DNA of 64,000 nt from Frankineae bacterium MT45. Lineage in GTDB: Bacteria > Actinomycetota > Actinomycetes > Mycobacteriales > Jatrophihabitantaceae. Position numbers and translations under genes: made by a program. Location of the stretch: the NCBI GenBank assembly GCA_900100325.1, contig LT629697.1:4027423-4091422 (forward strand). Direction: 5' to 3'. Shown here one piece after another: positions 31,856 to 41,580 of the stretch (the first letter of the stretch is position 1; each line of letters starts with the position of its first letter). The notes beneath the pieces are model-generated. The model did not search any database, was not told the origin of the DNA, and saw only the letters and a program-made list of their open reading frames with translations.

Positions 31856-31897
31856 TTTTGGCAACCCCGCACGGTATCCGGTGCAGGATTGCCAAAA
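31856..31897 (+). terminator. bidirectional terminator with TTTTGGCAA arms
   Basis: Arms 31856-31864 and 31889-31897 (TTTTGGCAA / TTGCCAAAA) pair perfectly, with an inner GCAC/GTGC stem. The A/T ends give each strand a short T-run, fitting a terminator for the convergent aidB-like and CNNM genes. Confidence 0.85.
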
Positions 31898-31901
31898 CCG
31901 G

Positions 31902-33203
31902 CTAGCTCTGGTCGGCCGGGTCGGCGGCCGGTGGGGTCACCTGGATCCGGGCCGCCCGGCGCCCGTCCACCTCGGTCACCAGCAACCGGTAGCCGTCGGT
32001 CTCCATGGCATCACCGACCATCGGGAGCCGGCCGAGCGCCGCCATCACGTAACCGGCCGCGGTCTCGTACGGTCCCTCGGCCAGCTTCAGGCCGGTCGAC
32101 TCGGTGAATTCGTTGAGGTTCACCCGACCGTCGATCTCGACCACACCACCCAGCATCCGGGTGGTGCCGGCCTCCGCCTCGTCGTACTCGTCGCGGATAT
32201 CCCCGATCACCTCTTCGATGAGGTCCTCCAGGGTGACGATCCCGTCGGTGCCGCCGTACTCGTCGACGACGATCGCCATGTGGTGCCCCTCGCGGCGCAT
32301 CTCCGACAGCGCGACCAGCACGTTCTTCGAGCCGGGCAGCTGCTTCACCTCGCGCAGCACGTCGCCCACCGTGCGGCCGTGGTCGGTGCGGGCCTCACCG
32401 GTGAGCAGGTCGCGGATGTGCACGAACCCGCGGACGTCGTCCTGGCTGGCCCCGATCACCGGGTAGCGGGAGTGCGGAGAGTCGAAGGCCAGCTTGGCGG
32501 CGCGGCTCACCGTCTGCGAGAACTCCAGGAAGGTGACCTCGGTGCGCGGCACCATCACCTCACTGAGCGAGCGTTCACCGGCAGCAAAGACCTCGTCGAT
32601 GAGGCGCCGCTCGTCCTTGGTCAGCGACTCGTGGACCGAGACCAGATCGCGCAGCTCCTCCTCGCTGATCGCCTCCCGCCCGGTGTTCGGATCTCCGCCG
32701 AGGAGGCGCACAAGCCCGTCCGTGCACCGGGAGAGCAGCCAGATCACCGGACGCAGCAGCGAGGCCATCCGGTTCAGCGCCGGGGCGAAGAGCTGGGCCG
32801 CCGACTCCGCCCGCTGCAGGCCGAGACGCTTCGGCGCGAGCTCGCCGACGACGAGCGTGACGAAGGAGATGATCAGGGTGACCCCGATGATCCCGGTGGC
32901 GCCGGCCAGACCCTCGCTCCAGCCGTGGCGCAGCAGAAAATTCTTGGCCTCGTCGCTGAGGGTCACCGCTCCGAAGGCGCTGGAGAGGAGGGCGGTCGAG
33001 GTGACGCCGATCTGCACCGCAGCCAGGAAGCGGTTCGGGTCGTGGACGAGCTTGGCCACCGCGGCACCGCGCCGGGACGTCTCGGCCATCGCCCGGACCT
33101 GCCCCTCGCGCAGCGAGACCAGCGCGATCTCGGCCGCGACGAAGACCCCCTCGATCAGGATCAGCCCGATGACGATCCCGATGTTCAGGAGGGTGCCGTT
33201 CAT
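31902..33203 (-). CDS. CNNM/CorC-family membrane protein with CBS pair
   Basis: A 433-residue protein with a DUF21 (CNNM) membrane domain (about 1-190, four helices), a CBS domain pair (about 215-335) and a C-terminal CorC/HlyC transporter-associated domain (about 345-425). Annotated historically as hemolysin, but the family is associated with magnesium or divalent-cation transport. The CBS linker has MVPRTEVTFLE, and the second CBS contains VVDEYGGTDGIVTLEDL, a strong signature. Divergent or separate from tmsB by 112 bases; single-gene unit. Confidence 0.92.
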   Translation of the reverse strand: MNGTLLNIGIVIGLILIEGVFVAAEIALVSLREGQVRAMAETSRRGAAVAKLVHDPNRFLAAVQIGVTSTALLSSAFGAVTLSDEAKNFLLRHGWSEGLAGATGIIGVTLIISFVTLVVGELAPKRLGLQRAESAAQLFAPALNRMASLLRPVIWLLSRCTDGLVRLLGGDPNTGREAISEEELRDLVSVHESLTKDERRLIDEVFAAGERSLSEVMVPRTEVTFLEFSQTVSRAAKLAFDSPHSRYPVIGASQDDVRGFVHIRDLLTGEARTDHGRTVGDVLREVKQLPGSKNVLVALSEMRREGHHMAIVVDEYGGTDGIVTLEDLIEEVIGDIRDEYDEAEAGTTRMLGGVVEIDGRVNLNEFTESTGLKLAEGPYETAAGYVMAALGRLPMVGDAMETDGYRLLVTEVDGRRAARIQVTPPAADPADQS

Positions 33204-33315
33204 CGGCGAAACCCGAGAGAACTGGGCAGGCAGCTAGCAGGACTGGTATGTCGGCCGATCACACTGCCCGATTCTACGGACAGTCAGGCGCGAAACGTCT
33301 ACGCAGCGTCGGGCG

Positions 33316-34566
33316 CTAGACACCCCAGTCGGGGCGCAGCGGGACGCCCGCCTTGCCGCCGTTGCCGACACGAACGCCGAGGACCTGGTGAAGTTCGATG
33401 CCCCGACGTTCGAAGCCGAGCCGCGAACCAGCCATGTACAGCCGCCAGACCCGGGCCCGCTCCAGCCCCACCTCGGCCACCGCCGCGTCCCAATTCTCTT
33501 CGAGGTTGCGACCCCAGGCGGCCAGCGTCATCGCGTAGTGCTCGCGCAGGTTCTCTTCATGACGGACCTCGAAGCCGGCATCCTGCATGACGCCGGTGAT
33601 CACACCGACGGCCTCCAGCTCGCCGTCGGGGAAGACGTAACGATCAATGAATCCCTCGCTCTTCACGCCCTCGGTCGTGGTCGGCCGGGTGATGCAGTGG
33701 TTGAGCAGGCGACCCTCCGGACGCAGCTTGGCGTAGAGCGACGCGAAGTAGTTCGGCAGTTCCTTCATGCCGATGTGCTCGGTGAGCCCGATCGAGGAGA
33801 TCGCGTCGTAGCCGCTGTCGTCGACGTCGCGGTAGTCCATGTAGCGCACCTCGGCGACGCCATCCAGCCCGTCGCGGGTGATCGCCGCGGCCGCCCATTC
33901 GGCCTGCCGCTGCGAGAGCGTGACGCCGAGCGCCTTGACGCCGTAGTGCTTGGCGGCGTGGCGGACCATCCCGCCCCACCCGCAGCCGACGTCGAGCAGG
34001 CGCATCCCCGGCTTCAGCCCGAGCTTGCGGCAGACCAGGTCGTATTTGTGGGCCTGCGCCTCCTCCAGCGTCGACGTCTCCTCCGGGTAGCAGGCGCAGG
34101 TGTAGGTCATCGACGGGCCGAGGATGTACTCGTAGAACTTGTTGGAGATGTCGTAGTGGTGGCTGATGACCTGGGCGTCACGTCGCTTCGAGTGGCGCAG
34201 CCCCATCAGGCCGCGGGGCCCGATCTCGACCGACGGCGGCGCGACCCAGCGCAGCGCCTTGGGGTCGAGGTTCAGCAGCGCCTGCACCCGGGCCCCGAAG
34301 CGGACGTCGGCGTCGCCGTCGTTCCAGATGGCCGAGAGCGCCTCGTAGAGGTCACCCTCGACCTCGAGCTCCTCGCTGACGTAGGCCCGCGCCAGGCCGA
34401 GCGTGCTCGGGGCGCTGATCATGTAGGAGAGTGCCTTCGGACTGCGCACCGTGATGGTCGCCTTGGCGTCAGGCGAGCCCGCGGAGACGTCGTCGTAGTC
34501 CTTGATCTGCAACTCTGGATGGCCGAGTGTGGTGTACAGAACCTTGGCGGTCGGCGTTCGTTGCAT
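33316..34566 (-). CDS. tmsB: SAM-dependent C10-methylene fatty acid synthase (CFA-synthase family)
   Basis: A 416-residue cyclopropane-fatty-acid synthase-family methyltransferase. SAM-binding motif LLDVGCGWGGM near residue 190, the family substrate motif ITRDGL...YMDYRDVD, and SIGLTEHIG near 263. Paired with the flavoprotein encoded immediately upstream, it matches the actinobacterial tmsA/tmsB (bfaA/bfaB) pair. TmsB adds a methylene to C10 of phospholipid oleate, the precursor of 10-methylstearic (tuberculostearic) acid. The ATG at 34566 is preferred because GAGGAG (34572-34577) covers the GTG at 34572. A plain cyclopropane synthase is the alternative. Confidence 0.82.
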   Translation of the reverse strand: MQRTPTAKVLYTTLGHPELQIKDYDDVSAGSPDAKATITVRSPKALSYMISAPSTLGLARAYVSEELEVEGDLYEALSAIWNDGDADVRFGARVQALLNLDPKALRWVAPPSVEIGPRGLMGLRHSKRRDAQVISHHYDISNKFYEYILGPSMTYTCACYPEETSTLEEAQAHKYDLVCRKLGLKPGMRLLDVGCGWGGMVRHAAKHYGVKALGVTLSQRQAEWAAAAITRDGLDGVAEVRYMDYRDVDDSGYDAISSIGLTEHIGMKELPNYFASLYAKLRPEGRLLNHCITRPTTTEGVKSEGFIDRYVFPDGELEAVGVITGVMQDAGFEVRHEENLREHYAMTLAAWGRNLEENWDAAVAEVGLERARVWRLYMAGSRLGFERRGIELHQVLGVRVGNGGKAGVPLRPDWGV

Positions 34567-34575
34567 GAGCACTCC

Positions 34576-35943
34576 TCACCTTCGTGCGACGGTCTTCTCG
34601 TAGAGATCCAAGAGCCGGTTATCGGAGTCGTATCTCCGCTTAAGCATTCTATAAGCCGAACCCGAGTAGATGCTCCAAAACTCATCTTCCGGGTAGAAAG
34701 ACGTCGAGTACAGAGATTTTCGACCCCCGAGTTTCGCGACCATCTCCTCGATGGCGCGGTTGTGGTAGCCGTCCTGCTCGCCCTCGGGGAGGTACGCGCT
34801 GGACCAGAAGCCGATGTTTACATACAGGACGGACGGATCGAACTTGTAGAGATCCCATACCGCGTCCGGGTCTCGCTGCTTCAACGGGCAGAGCCACACC
34901 GGCTCAATCCCCGTTCTTTCATTGAGGAAACTCACGAACTCGTCGACCCGGTCGATCGGCACCTCGATGTCCTGGACGATCTCCTCGCTGGCCGGTAGTC
35001 CACGTCGCTTGTCCAGCCGCTCGGCGAAGCGGAGACGTCGGTTGAGGGCGATCAATCTCCAGTAGAAGTCGGAGCGTCGGTAACGCTTCGGCCACAATCT
35101 GCGCAGTCGCGGATTCTGCGCCCCGAAGGCCCGCGAACACCAGAACCAGTCGGTGTCCCAGCGCCAGATGTAGTCGGCGATGGTGAGCCAATCCTGCTGC
35201 TTCTGCTGGATCGAGCGGTAGTAGATCTGCTGGTCGGTGTAGTCGGAGACGCCCTGCGCGGTGTCGCTGAAGGTCCCCAGACTCAGGTAGCTCTCGGTCG
35301 GCGTGAACCAGGTTCCGTCCAGGAAATCCACCGCTTCACCCTGGTACTCCCCCGTCGTCGCGACCTGGCGCATCGCCTCGACGCAGTCGCTGAGCGCGTC
35401 GAAGCGCAGGTGCCGCAGGTGGACGAAGGCCTTCACCGGTTGCAGCTCGATGCGCAGCCGCAGCGCGTACCCGAGCGAGCCGTAGCTGTTCGGGAATCCG
35501 TAGAAGAGATCGGCATTCTCGCCGCCGGGTGCCGCGGTGACCAGCGTGCCGTCACCGAGCAGGATGTCCATCTCCAGCACCGACTCGTGCGGGCAGCCGT
35601 TGTGGAAGGAGGAGGACTCGATCCCCAGCCCCGTCACCGCGCCGCCGAGCGTGATCGTCTTCAACTGCGGGACGACCAGCGGCATCAGCCCGTGCTGCAG
35701 CGTCGCCGCCACCAGGTCCTCGTAGGTGGTCATCCCGCCTACGTCGGCGGTGCGCCCCTCGACGTCGATCGAGAGGACACCGTTGAAGAGCTCGGCGTCC
35801 AGCGTGCCCTCCGCCTTAGCCCGCGGACGGAAGAGGTTGGACGTCTTCTTGCGCAGCCGCACCGGCTGGTCCGGGCCGACTTCGGCCAGCTGCTCGCGCA
35901 GCCGGGCGACCCGACCCTGGTAGTCAACGCCTTGGTAGTCCAC
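34576..35943 (-). CDS. tmsA: FAD-linked reductase for 10-methylene lipid
   Basis: A 455-residue FAD_binding_4-type flavoprotein related to DprE1 and alditol oxidases. The FAD domain includes GGMTTYEDLVAATLQHG and GGAVTGLGIESSSFHNG (near 68-135). The C-terminal part is aromatic-rich. It precedes tmsB by 9 bases and presumably reduces the 10-methylene intermediate to the 10-methyl product. The start is a GTG 18 bases after the icd stop with no strong ribosome site; the first ten residues contain a duplicated DYQG motif, so the start is uncertain. A separate tmsC was not recognised. Confidence 0.82.
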   Translation of the reverse strand: MDYQGVDYQGRVARLREQLAEVGPDQPVRLRKKTSNLFRPRAKAEGTLDAELFNGVLSIDVEGRTADVGGMTTYEDLVAATLQHGLMPLVVPQLKTITLGGAVTGLGIESSSFHNGCPHESVLEMDILLGDGTLVTAAPGGENADLFYGFPNSYGSLGYALRLRIELQPVKAFVHLRHLRFDALSDCVEAMRQVATTGEYQGEAVDFLDGTWFTPTESYLSLGTFSDTAQGVSDYTDQQIYYRSIQQKQQDWLTIADYIWRWDTDWFWCSRAFGAQNPRLRRLWPKRYRRSDFYWRLIALNRRLRFAERLDKRRGLPASEEIVQDIEVPIDRVDEFVSFLNERTGIEPVWLCPLKQRDPDAVWDLYKFDPSVLYVNIGFWSSAYLPEGEQDGYHNRAIEEMVAKLGGRKSLYSTSFYPEDEFWSIYSGSAYRMLKRRYDSDNRLLDLYEKTVARR

Positions 35944-35961
35944 GCGGTAGCGCCCGCTAGC

Positions 35962-37182
35962 TCACTGGCTCGAAAGAGCCTTGTTGAGGTTGCTGTCGAT
36001 CGCGGCCAGGAAGTCCTCGGTGGTGAGCCACGGGGCGTCCTTGCTGATCAGCAGGGCGAGGTCCTTGGTCATCTGACCCGACTCGACCGTCTCGATGCAG
36101 ACCCGCTCCAGGGTCTCGGCGAAGGCGGTGACCTCCGGCTGCCCGTCCAGCAGGCCCCGGTGCTTCAGGCCACCGGTCCAGGCGAAGATCGAGGCGATCG
36201 GGTTGGTCGAGGTGGGCTTGCCGGCCTGGTGCTGGCGGTAGTGACGCGTCACCGTGCCGTGCGCGGCCTCGGCCTCCACCGTCTTGCCGTCCGGGGTCAT
36301 CAGCACTGAGGTCATCAGGCCGAGCGAACCGAAGCCCTGGGCCACGGTGTCGGACTGCACGTCACCGTCGTAGTTCTTGCAGGCCCAGACGTAGCCGCCC
36401 TCCCACTTCATCGCGGCGGCGACCATGTCGTCGATGAGCCGGTGCTCGTAGGTGATGCCGGCGGCCTCGAAGTCGGCCTTGAACTCGGCCTCGAAGACCT
36501 CGGCGAAGATGTCCTTGAAGCGGCCGTCATAGCCCTTCAGGATGGTGTTCTTGGTCGAGAGGTAGACCGGGTAGTTGCGGGCCAGGCCGTAGCGCATCGA
36601 GGCGCGGGCGAAGTCGCGGATCGAGTCATCCAGGTTGTACATCGCCATCGCGACGCCGGCCCCCGGGAACTCGAAGACCTCCAGGTCGATCGGCTCGCCG
36701 CCACCCTCGGGGGTGAACTTCAGGGTGAGCGTGCCCTTGCCCGGGACCTTCATGTCGGTGGCGCGGTACTGGTCACCGAAGGCGTGGCGGCCGATGACGA
36801 TCGGCTTGGTCCAGCCCGGCACCAGGCGCGGCACGTTGCTCATAATGATCGGCTCGCGGAAGACGACGCCGCCGAGGATGTTGCGGATCGTGCCGTTGGG
36901 CGACTTCCACATCTTCTTCAGGCCGAACTCCTCGACGCGGGCCTCGTCGGGGGTGATGGTGGCGCACTTGACGCCGACACCATGCTTCTTGATGGCGTTG
37001 GCGGCATCGATCGTCACCTGGTCGTCGGTGGCGTCGCGGTGCTCCATGCCGAGGTCGTAGTACTCGAGGTTGAGGTCGAGGTAAGGAAGGATCAGCTTGT
37101 CTTTGATGAACTGCCAGATGATGCGGGTCATCTCATCGCCGTCGAGTTCGACGACGGTTCCCTCAACCTTGATCTTCGACAT
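35962..37182 (-). CDS. icd: NADP-dependent isocitrate dehydrogenase
   Basis: A 406-residue homodimeric-type enzyme of the eukaryote-like subfamily. It starts with [13 protein letters not shown] and has the NAD(P)-isocitrate signature [19 protein letters not shown] near residue 272. It decarboxylates isocitrate to 2-oxoglutarate, supplying NADPH and the carbon skeleton used by glutamate synthase at the other end of the window. The ATG has GGAGG 10 bases upstream. tmsA follows after 18 bases, so read-through expression of tmsAB is likely. Divergent from the DUF885 gene across 94 bp. Confidence 0.96.
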   Translation of the reverse strand: MSKIKVEGTVVELDGDEMTRIIWQFIKDKLILPYLDLNLEYYDLGMEHRDATDDQVTIDAANAIKKHGVGVKCATITPDEARVEEFGLKKMWKSPNGTIRNILGGVVFREPIIMSNVPRLVPGWTKPIVIGRHAFGDQYRATDMKVPGKGTLTLKFTPEGGGEPIDLEVFEFPGAGVAMAMYNLDDSIRDFARASMRYGLARNYPVYLSTKNTILKGYDGRFKDIFAEVFEAEFKADFEAAGITYEHRLIDDMVAAAMKWEGGYVWACKNYDGDVQSDTVAQGFGSLGLMTSVLMTPDGKTVEAEAAHGTVTRHYRQHQAGKPTSTNPIASIFAWTGGLKHRGLLDGQPEVTAFAETLERVCIETVESGQMTKDLALLISKDAPWLTTEDFLAAIDSNLNKALSSQ

Positions 37183-37276
37183 GGTTCGGCTGCCTCCAGC
37201 ACGGTCAACGGTTTCTTGGCTTCAAGATATCTCGTCCCGCTGACACCGTCGGACGCACCCCCACTATCGTGCGGAG

Positions 37277-38962
37277 ATGGCTGATCTCCTCCGACCTGCG
37301 AGCCCCGTCGACGCCCTGCTCGAGCGATACCTGGACGAACACGCGGCACTCGACCCCATCTTCGCGACGACCCAGGGGCTACTCGGCTTCGACGCCCAGC
37401 TGCCCGACCTCTCCCCGGACGGGCTGGCGGCCCGCTCCCAGCTGCGCCGCCGCACGCTGGCCGAGCTCGACCAACTCGATCGCGACGGCACCGCCCTGGA
37501 CGGGATAGACCGGGTCAGCGTCGCCGCGGCCCGCGAGCAGCTCGGCGTGGAGGAGCTGCTGCACGAGCAGGGCGAGGACGTAGGCCGGCTGAACAACATC
37601 GCCAGCCCCGTTCAGGACGTCCGGGACGTCTTCGACCTCATGCCGACCGACTCCCCGGCCGACTGGGAGGTGATCACCGAGCGTCTGCGACAGGTGAAAC
37701 CGGCCCTTCAGGGGTACATCGAGTCACTGCGCAGCGCCCGCGCGCACGGACGGGTCGCGCCGGCGCGGCAGGTCGAGGCGGCGATCCGGCAGGCCCAGGA
37801 GAACGTCGGCCCGGACGGCTTCTTCGCGAAACTGAGCGCCGGCAACGACGGCCTGGGTGCTGGGCCAGCGCTCACCTCCGCCGCCGAGTCGGCCGCCGCC
37901 GCCTACCAGGCACTGGCCACCTTCCTGGCCGACGAGCTCCGACCGCACGCACCGGCCGCGGATCCGGTCGGCCAGGAGCGGTACGCACTCCTCTCCCGCT
38001 CCTTCCTCGGGACCTCGGTCGACCTGGCACAGACCTACGAATGGGGTCAGCAGGAGCTGGCCCGGATCGCCCAGGAGATGCGGGCCACCGCCGGGCGCAT
38101 CCGTCCCGGGGCCAGCGTGGCCGAGGCGGTGCAGCACCTGGAGAGCGATCCGTCCCGCCGTCTGGCCGACGCCGAGGCCCTGCGGAGGTGGATGCAGGGA
38201 GTCTCCGATGACGCGATCGCCGCCCTCTCCACCCAGTTCGACATTCCGGAGCCGGTGCGGCGGCTGGAGTGCCGGATTGCCCCGACCAGCTCCGGCGTCA
38301 TCTACTACACCGGCCCGAGCGAGGACTTCAGCCGCCCCGGGCGGATGTGGTGGTCGATCCCGGCCGGCATGACCGAGTTCACCACCTGGCAGGAGCGGAC
38401 CACGGTCTACCACGAAGGCGTCCCCGGCCATCACCTCCAGATCGGGCAGACCGTCTACCGCCGCGAGCTCCTCAACCGGTGGCGGCGACTCGGCTGCTGG
38501 GTCTCCGGCCACGGTGAGGGGTGGGCGCTCTACGCCGAGCAGCTGATGGCCGAGCTCGGGTACCTGGACGACCCGGGCGACTACCTCGGGATGCTCTCCG
38601 GGCAGTCGCTGCGGGCGGCCCGGGTGGTGCTCGACATCGGCGTGCACTGCGAGTTCCCGGCCCCGGCCGAGTTCGGCGGTGGCGCCTGGACGTACGAGAA
38701 GGCCTGGAGCCTGCTCTCCACGTACTGCCTGCAGCCGACGGAGGTGCTCCGCTTCGAGCTCGAGCGCTACCTCGGTTGGCCCGGGCAGGCGCCCTCGTAC
38801 AAGCTCGGCGAGCGAGCGTGGCTGCAGCTGCGCGAGGAGGCACAGCGGGCAGCGGAGCGGGACGGCGGAAGCTTCGACCTCAAGGCCTTCCACCGGCGGG
38901 CCCTGGATATCGGCAGTGTCGGGCTGGACGTGCTGCGGGCTGCGGTGCTGGAATCAAGCTGA
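37277..38962 (+). CDS. DUF885-family putative metallopeptidase
   Basis: A 561-residue cytosolic helical protein of the DUF885 family. The conserved HEGVPGHHLQ (near residue 379) looks like a modified zinc-protease helix, followed by a Glu in SGHGEGWALYAE (near 413) that could be the third metal ligand. The C-terminal GQAPSYKLGE is also typical. Members are presumed peptidases; the substrate is unknown. TATCGT ends 6 bases before the ATG, and a CTGACA lies 19 bases upstream of it, suggesting a leaderless message. Also a GGAG overlaps that gap, so a normal ribosome site cannot be excluded. Confidence 0.85.
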   Translation: MADLLRPASPVDALLERYLDEHAALDPIFATTQGLLGFDAQLPDLSPDGLAARSQLRRRTLAELDQLDRDGTALDGIDRVSVAAAREQLGVEELLHEQGEDVGRLNNIASPVQDVRDVFDLMPTDSPADWEVITERLRQVKPALQGYIESLRSARAHGRVAPARQVEAAIRQAQENVGPDGFFAKLSAGNDGLGAGPALTSAAESAAAAYQALATFLADELRPHAPAADPVGQERYALLSRSFLGTSVDLAQTYEWGQQELARIAQEMRATAGRIRPGASVAEAVQHLESDPSRRLADAEALRRWMQGVSDDAIAALSTQFDIPEPVRRLECRIAPTSSGVIYYTGPSEDFSRPGRMWWSIPAGMTEFTTWQERTTVYHEGVPGHHLQIGQTVYRRELLNRWRRLGCWVSGHGEGWALYAEQLMAELGYLDDPGDYLGMLSGQSLRAARVVLDIGVHCEFPAPAEFGGGAWTYEKAWSLLSTYCLQPTEVLRFELERYLGWPGQAPSYKLGERAWLQLREEAQRAAERDGGSFDLKAFHRRALDIGSVGLDVLRAAVLESS

Positions 38963-39060
38963 CCCGGTCGGTGCCACCGCCCGGTGGTCAGCAATCTTCA
39001 CGAAACACCGCCCGGTCATGATCCGCCAATGAATCGCCCGCCGATCCGGAGGATGCAGCC

Positions 39061-40842
39061 ATGAGCGCTCCCGCTTCCCTCGACGGGGATCAGGAGCACT
39101 GGGTCGGGCACACCATCGTCTGCGGGCTGCACGACGTCGGGCTGCGCATCATCGAACAGCTGCAGGCGGCCGGTGAGCAGGTGGTCGTGGTCGATGACGG
39201 CGCCTCGGCCCGGCTGGCCCGGATCGTCGACAGCATCGGGGTGCGCCGGATGACCGGCGACAGCCGGCGCATGACGACACTGCGCTCGGCTGGGATCACC
39301 AACGCCGCCGCCCTCATCTGCGCCGAGGAGGGGGACCTGCACAACCTGGGCGTGGCGCTACTGGCCCGGGAGCTGCGTCCGGACATGCGCCTGGTCGTCT
39401 CGCTCAGCAACGCCGCCGTGGGGCGCGCCGTGCAGCGCCTCACCGGCCCCGGCACCGTCCTGGACGTCGCCGAGTTGGCCGCCCCGACGTTCGTCGAATC
39501 CTGCGTGCGCCGCCAGCATCACCTGCTCAACCTGGGCGGCAAGGAGTTCATCGTCGCCCACCGCCGGGTCGGCACCGCCGGAAAACTGCGGGCGATCTTC
39601 GGCGACCTCGCGCCCATCGCCGTGGTGCCGGCGGCCGACGACGGCGAGATGCTCATCTGCCCGGGGCGCGACGTCCACGCCGACACCGGTGACATCGTGA
39701 CGCTGATCGGGCCGGCCGAGGAGTTCCGGGACCTGCGCTCGAGCACGGACGCCGACGAGGCACCGGCCAGCCACCGTATCGGCACGGCCATCCGGCACAC
39801 CCGTGGCATCGTCGGCGGCTTCCTGGCCGAGACGGAGCGGTCGCTCTGGGCGACGCTGCTCGCGCTGGTCGGGGTCGCCGTCTTCTCGATCCTGCTACTG
39901 ATGGGCTCCTACCAGTCCCAGGAGGGGAGCCGTCCCCACATGGGGCTGGTGGACTCGGCGTACTTCACCACGGAGACGCTGACCACGGTGGGTTTCGGGG
40001 ACTTCTCCTTCGCCCACCAGCGGCTCTGGCTGCGCCTCTGGGCGATCGCGCTGATGATCATCGGCGCCACCCTGGTCACCGTCGTCTACGCCATGATCAC
40101 CAACCTCCTCATCAGCCGGCGTATCGAGGCGGCGGCCGGGCGGCGGGCCGCCCGCGGGATGAGCGATCACGTGGTGCTGATCGGGCTCGGCTCGGTGGGG
40201 ATGCGGGTGCTGGAGGGGCTGCTGGCCGAGGGGCGCGACGTGGTCGTGCTGGAGCGGGATGAGAACAACCGCTTCCTCTCGGCCGCCCGCAGCACCGGTG
40301 CGCCGATCATCATCGGTGACTCGACGGTGCCGCAGAACCTGATGGCGGCCAACCTGGCCACCGCGAGCGCGGTCGCGGTACTCACCAGCAACGACCTGGC
40401 CAACATCGAGACCGGCCTCGCCGTCGACGACCTGCTCGCCGAGCGGAGTGCTGAGGTGCCGGTGGTGCTGCGAGTCTTCGACCGGCAACTGGCGCGCACG
40501 ATCGAACGCGGCTTCGGCTTCCAGCACGTCCGCTCCACCTCGGCGCTGGCCGCCCCCTGGTTCGTGGGCGCGGCGCTCGGCCTCGACGTGCTGAACACGT
40601 TCTACGTCGACCGGCAGCCCTTCCTGGTCGGGCGCCTCACCGTGGCCGATGGTGGTGGGCTAGCCGGTGCCACGATGCGCGAGCTCAGCGCCCGCACGCG
40701 GGTCATCGCCATCAGCCGCCTCGGTGGCCGGATGGAATACCCACCGCGGCGCGACACCCGCTTCGAACCAGGGGATCAGGCTTACCTCGTCGGCCCCTAC
40801 GAGGAGCTGCTGCAGGTACTGCGCCGGGATCAGAACGGCTGA
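39061..40842 (+). CDS. potassium channel with RCK domains on both sides of the pore
   Basis: A 593-residue protein. Residues about 15-235 form an N-terminal RCK (TrkA-N plus TrkA-C-like) with VCGLHDVG. Then comes a helix near 260-283, a pore loop with the K+ selectivity filter TTVGFGD (near 306-313), and a second helix near 320-350. A second RCK follows from about 370, with VLIGLGSVG. Two transmembrane helices per chain imply a tetrameric channel gated by ligand binding to RCK rings. The RCK-pore-RCK order differs from the usual pore-RCK-RCK. GGAGG lies before the ATG. Single gene. Confidence 0.85.
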   Translation: MSAPASLDGDQEHWVGHTIVCGLHDVGLRIIEQLQAAGEQVVVVDDGASARLARIVDSIGVRRMTGDSRRMTTLRSAGITNAAALICAEEGDLHNLGVALLARELRPDMRLVVSLSNAAVGRAVQRLTGPGTVLDVAELAAPTFVESCVRRQHHLLNLGGKEFIVAHRRVGTAGKLRAIFGDLAPIAVVPAADDGEMLICPGRDVHADTGDIVTLIGPAEEFRDLRSSTDADEAPASHRIGTAIRHTRGIVGGFLAETERSLWATLLALVGVAVFSILLLMGSYQSQEGSRPHMGLVDSAYFTTETLTTVGFGDFSFAHQRLWLRLWAIALMIIGATLVTVVYAMITNLLISRRIEAAAGRRAARGMSDHVVLIGLGSVGMRVLEGLLAEGRDVVVLERDENNRFLSAARSTGAPIIIGDSTVPQNLMAANLATASAVAVLTSNDLANIETGLAVDDLLAERSAEVPVVLRVFDRQLARTIERGFGFQHVRSTSALAAPWFVGAALGLDVLNTFYVDRQPFLVGRLTVADGGGLAGATMRELSARTRVIAISRLGGRMEYPPRRDTRFEPGDQAYLVGPYEELLQVLRRDQNG

Positions 40843-40941
40843 GCGGAGCATCGAGGCGACCTCGGGCCAAATATGAACAGCTGACGACGCTTCATCGGCA
40901 GACCTGCCCAAGTGTCGGACCCCCTGCCTAGGATCGTGGCC

Positions 40942-41580
40942 ATGGTCTCGACGGAGGGCGTGGCGCATCCACTGGACGCCGACTCGGCCCGCTGGCTCGA
41001 CGAGCTGAACGCCTCCGGCCGTCCGCGGGAGTCCGCAGTGAGTGAGCTCTACGCGCTGCTGCTCCGGATCGCCCGCAGCGAACTGCATCGCCGCGGCACC
41101 CAGACCCGCCTCGGCAGCGCGGAGGTGGACGACCTGGCCCATCAGGCCACCGCCGACGCGCTGCTGGCCATCACCGCCAAGCTCGGGCAGTTCCGCGGCG
41201 AGAGCCGCTTCACCACCTGGGCCTATCGCTTCGTCATCCTGGAGGTCTCCCGCAAGCTCGGTCGTCACTTCTGGCGTAACCCACCGGCCCGCCTGGGCGT
41301 CGAGGAGTGGGAGCGCCTCCCCGACCGCTTCGGTCTGGAACCGAGTCAGGAGTCGGAGTGGCGCGGTCTCATCGACCGGCTGCGCAGTGCGGTCGAGAGC
41401 GAACTCACCCCGCATCAGCGACGCGTCTTCGTGGCGATCGTGCTCACCGGCATACCCCTGGACGCCCTCGCCGTACAGCTGGACACCACCCGCAACGCCC
41501 TCTACAAGACGATGTTCGACGCTCGGGGCAAGCTGCGTGCCTGCCTGGCGGCCGACGGGTACCTGGAGCCGGTCGAATGA
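40942..41580 (+). CDS. ECF-type RNA polymerase sigma factor
   Basis: About 212 residues. Region 2 (SELYALLLRIARSEL to FRGESRFTTWAYRF, about 35-100) and region 4 (LTPHQRRVFVAIVLTGIPLDALAVQL, described near 155-185, then TRNALYKTMFDARGKLR) are intact, with no region 1.1 or 3. The ATG at 40942 is preferred over the GTG at 40912; TAGGAT ends 7 bases before it, and an AGGA overlaps. The stop overlaps the ATG of a small zinc-binding protein, the usual arrangement for a sigma/anti-sigma pair. Confidence 0.9.
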   Translation: MVSTEGVAHPLDADSARWLDELNASGRPRESAVSELYALLLRIARSELHRRGTQTRLGSAEVDDLAHQATADALLAITAKLGQFRGESRFTTWAYRFVILEVSRKLGRHFWRNPPARLGVEEWERLPDRFGLEPSQESEWRGLIDRLRSAVESELTPHQRRVFVAIVLTGIPLDALAVQLDTTRNALYKTMFDARGKLRACLAADGYLEPVE

